Assembly: GCA_902373525.1 (NCBI GenBank)
Contig: CABKMN010000149.1
Span: 1-5,367, forward strand
Source of the DNA: an uncultured Bilophila sp.
GTDB taxonomy: Bacteria > Desulfobacterota > Desulfovibrionia > Desulfovibrionales > Desulfovibrionaceae
Direction of reading: 5' to 3'
DNA: 5,367 bases
Shown here: positions 5,358 through 5,367 of the stretch, piece by piece
Numbering within the stretch: the stretch's first letter is position 1
Layout of the letters: every line of letters starts with the position of its first letter
Position numbers and translations under genes: made by a program
The notes under the pieces: generated by a model
What the model was told of the DNA's origin: nothing
What the model saw: only the letters and a program-made list of their open reading frames with translations
Databases searched by the model: none

Positions 5358-5367
5358 ACCTCTCCCC

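Overview
The window is GC-rich bacterial chromosomal DNA. It carries four plus-strand genes separated by sizeable non-coding gaps, two of them over 600 bases. Gene content and protein style point to a Desulfovibrionaceae-like sulfate or sulfite reducer: a YIP1-family membrane protein behind a Pro/Ala linker, a PaaK-like ligase of the 'SPGPIF' type, an IHF/HU protein ending in a FRISRKFK-type tail, and a very long GGAACTTTC-type palindromic terminator. This assignment is made from memory of such genomes, not from a search.

Layout. Bases 1-915 hold the 3' part of a YIP1-domain membrane protein whose start lies upstream of the window. Bases 916-1558 are a GC-rich gap with three strong hairpins and no convincing gene. 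Bases 1559-2944 encode a CLC-family chloride/proton antiporter with all the key residues. A 105-base gap with a T6A7 tract and overlapping inverted repeats leads to bases 3050-4315, a phenylacetate-CoA-ligase-family protein whose ATP-binding loop is not canonical. Bases 4316-4988 are a second long gap. It starts with a terminator hairpin, becomes AT-rich, and contains two sigma-70-like promoter candidates, two short palindromes and a chain of hairpins. It leads into bases 4989-5282, an IHF-alpha-like/HU DNA-bending protein. The window closes with a 26-27 bp perfect inverted repeat, almost certainly that gene's terminator.

How the genes relate. The gaps and the terminators between them suggest four separate transcription units, not one operon. 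I see no shared pathway linking membrane protein, antiporter, ligase and nucleoid protein. No mobile element, CRISPR array, tRNA or rRNA was recognised. I found no clear new multi-gene system. The items most worth following are the ligase with the altered nucleotide-binding motif, the long structured leader of the IHF-like gene, the giant terminator palindrome, and the unexplained hairpin-rich gap at 916-1558.
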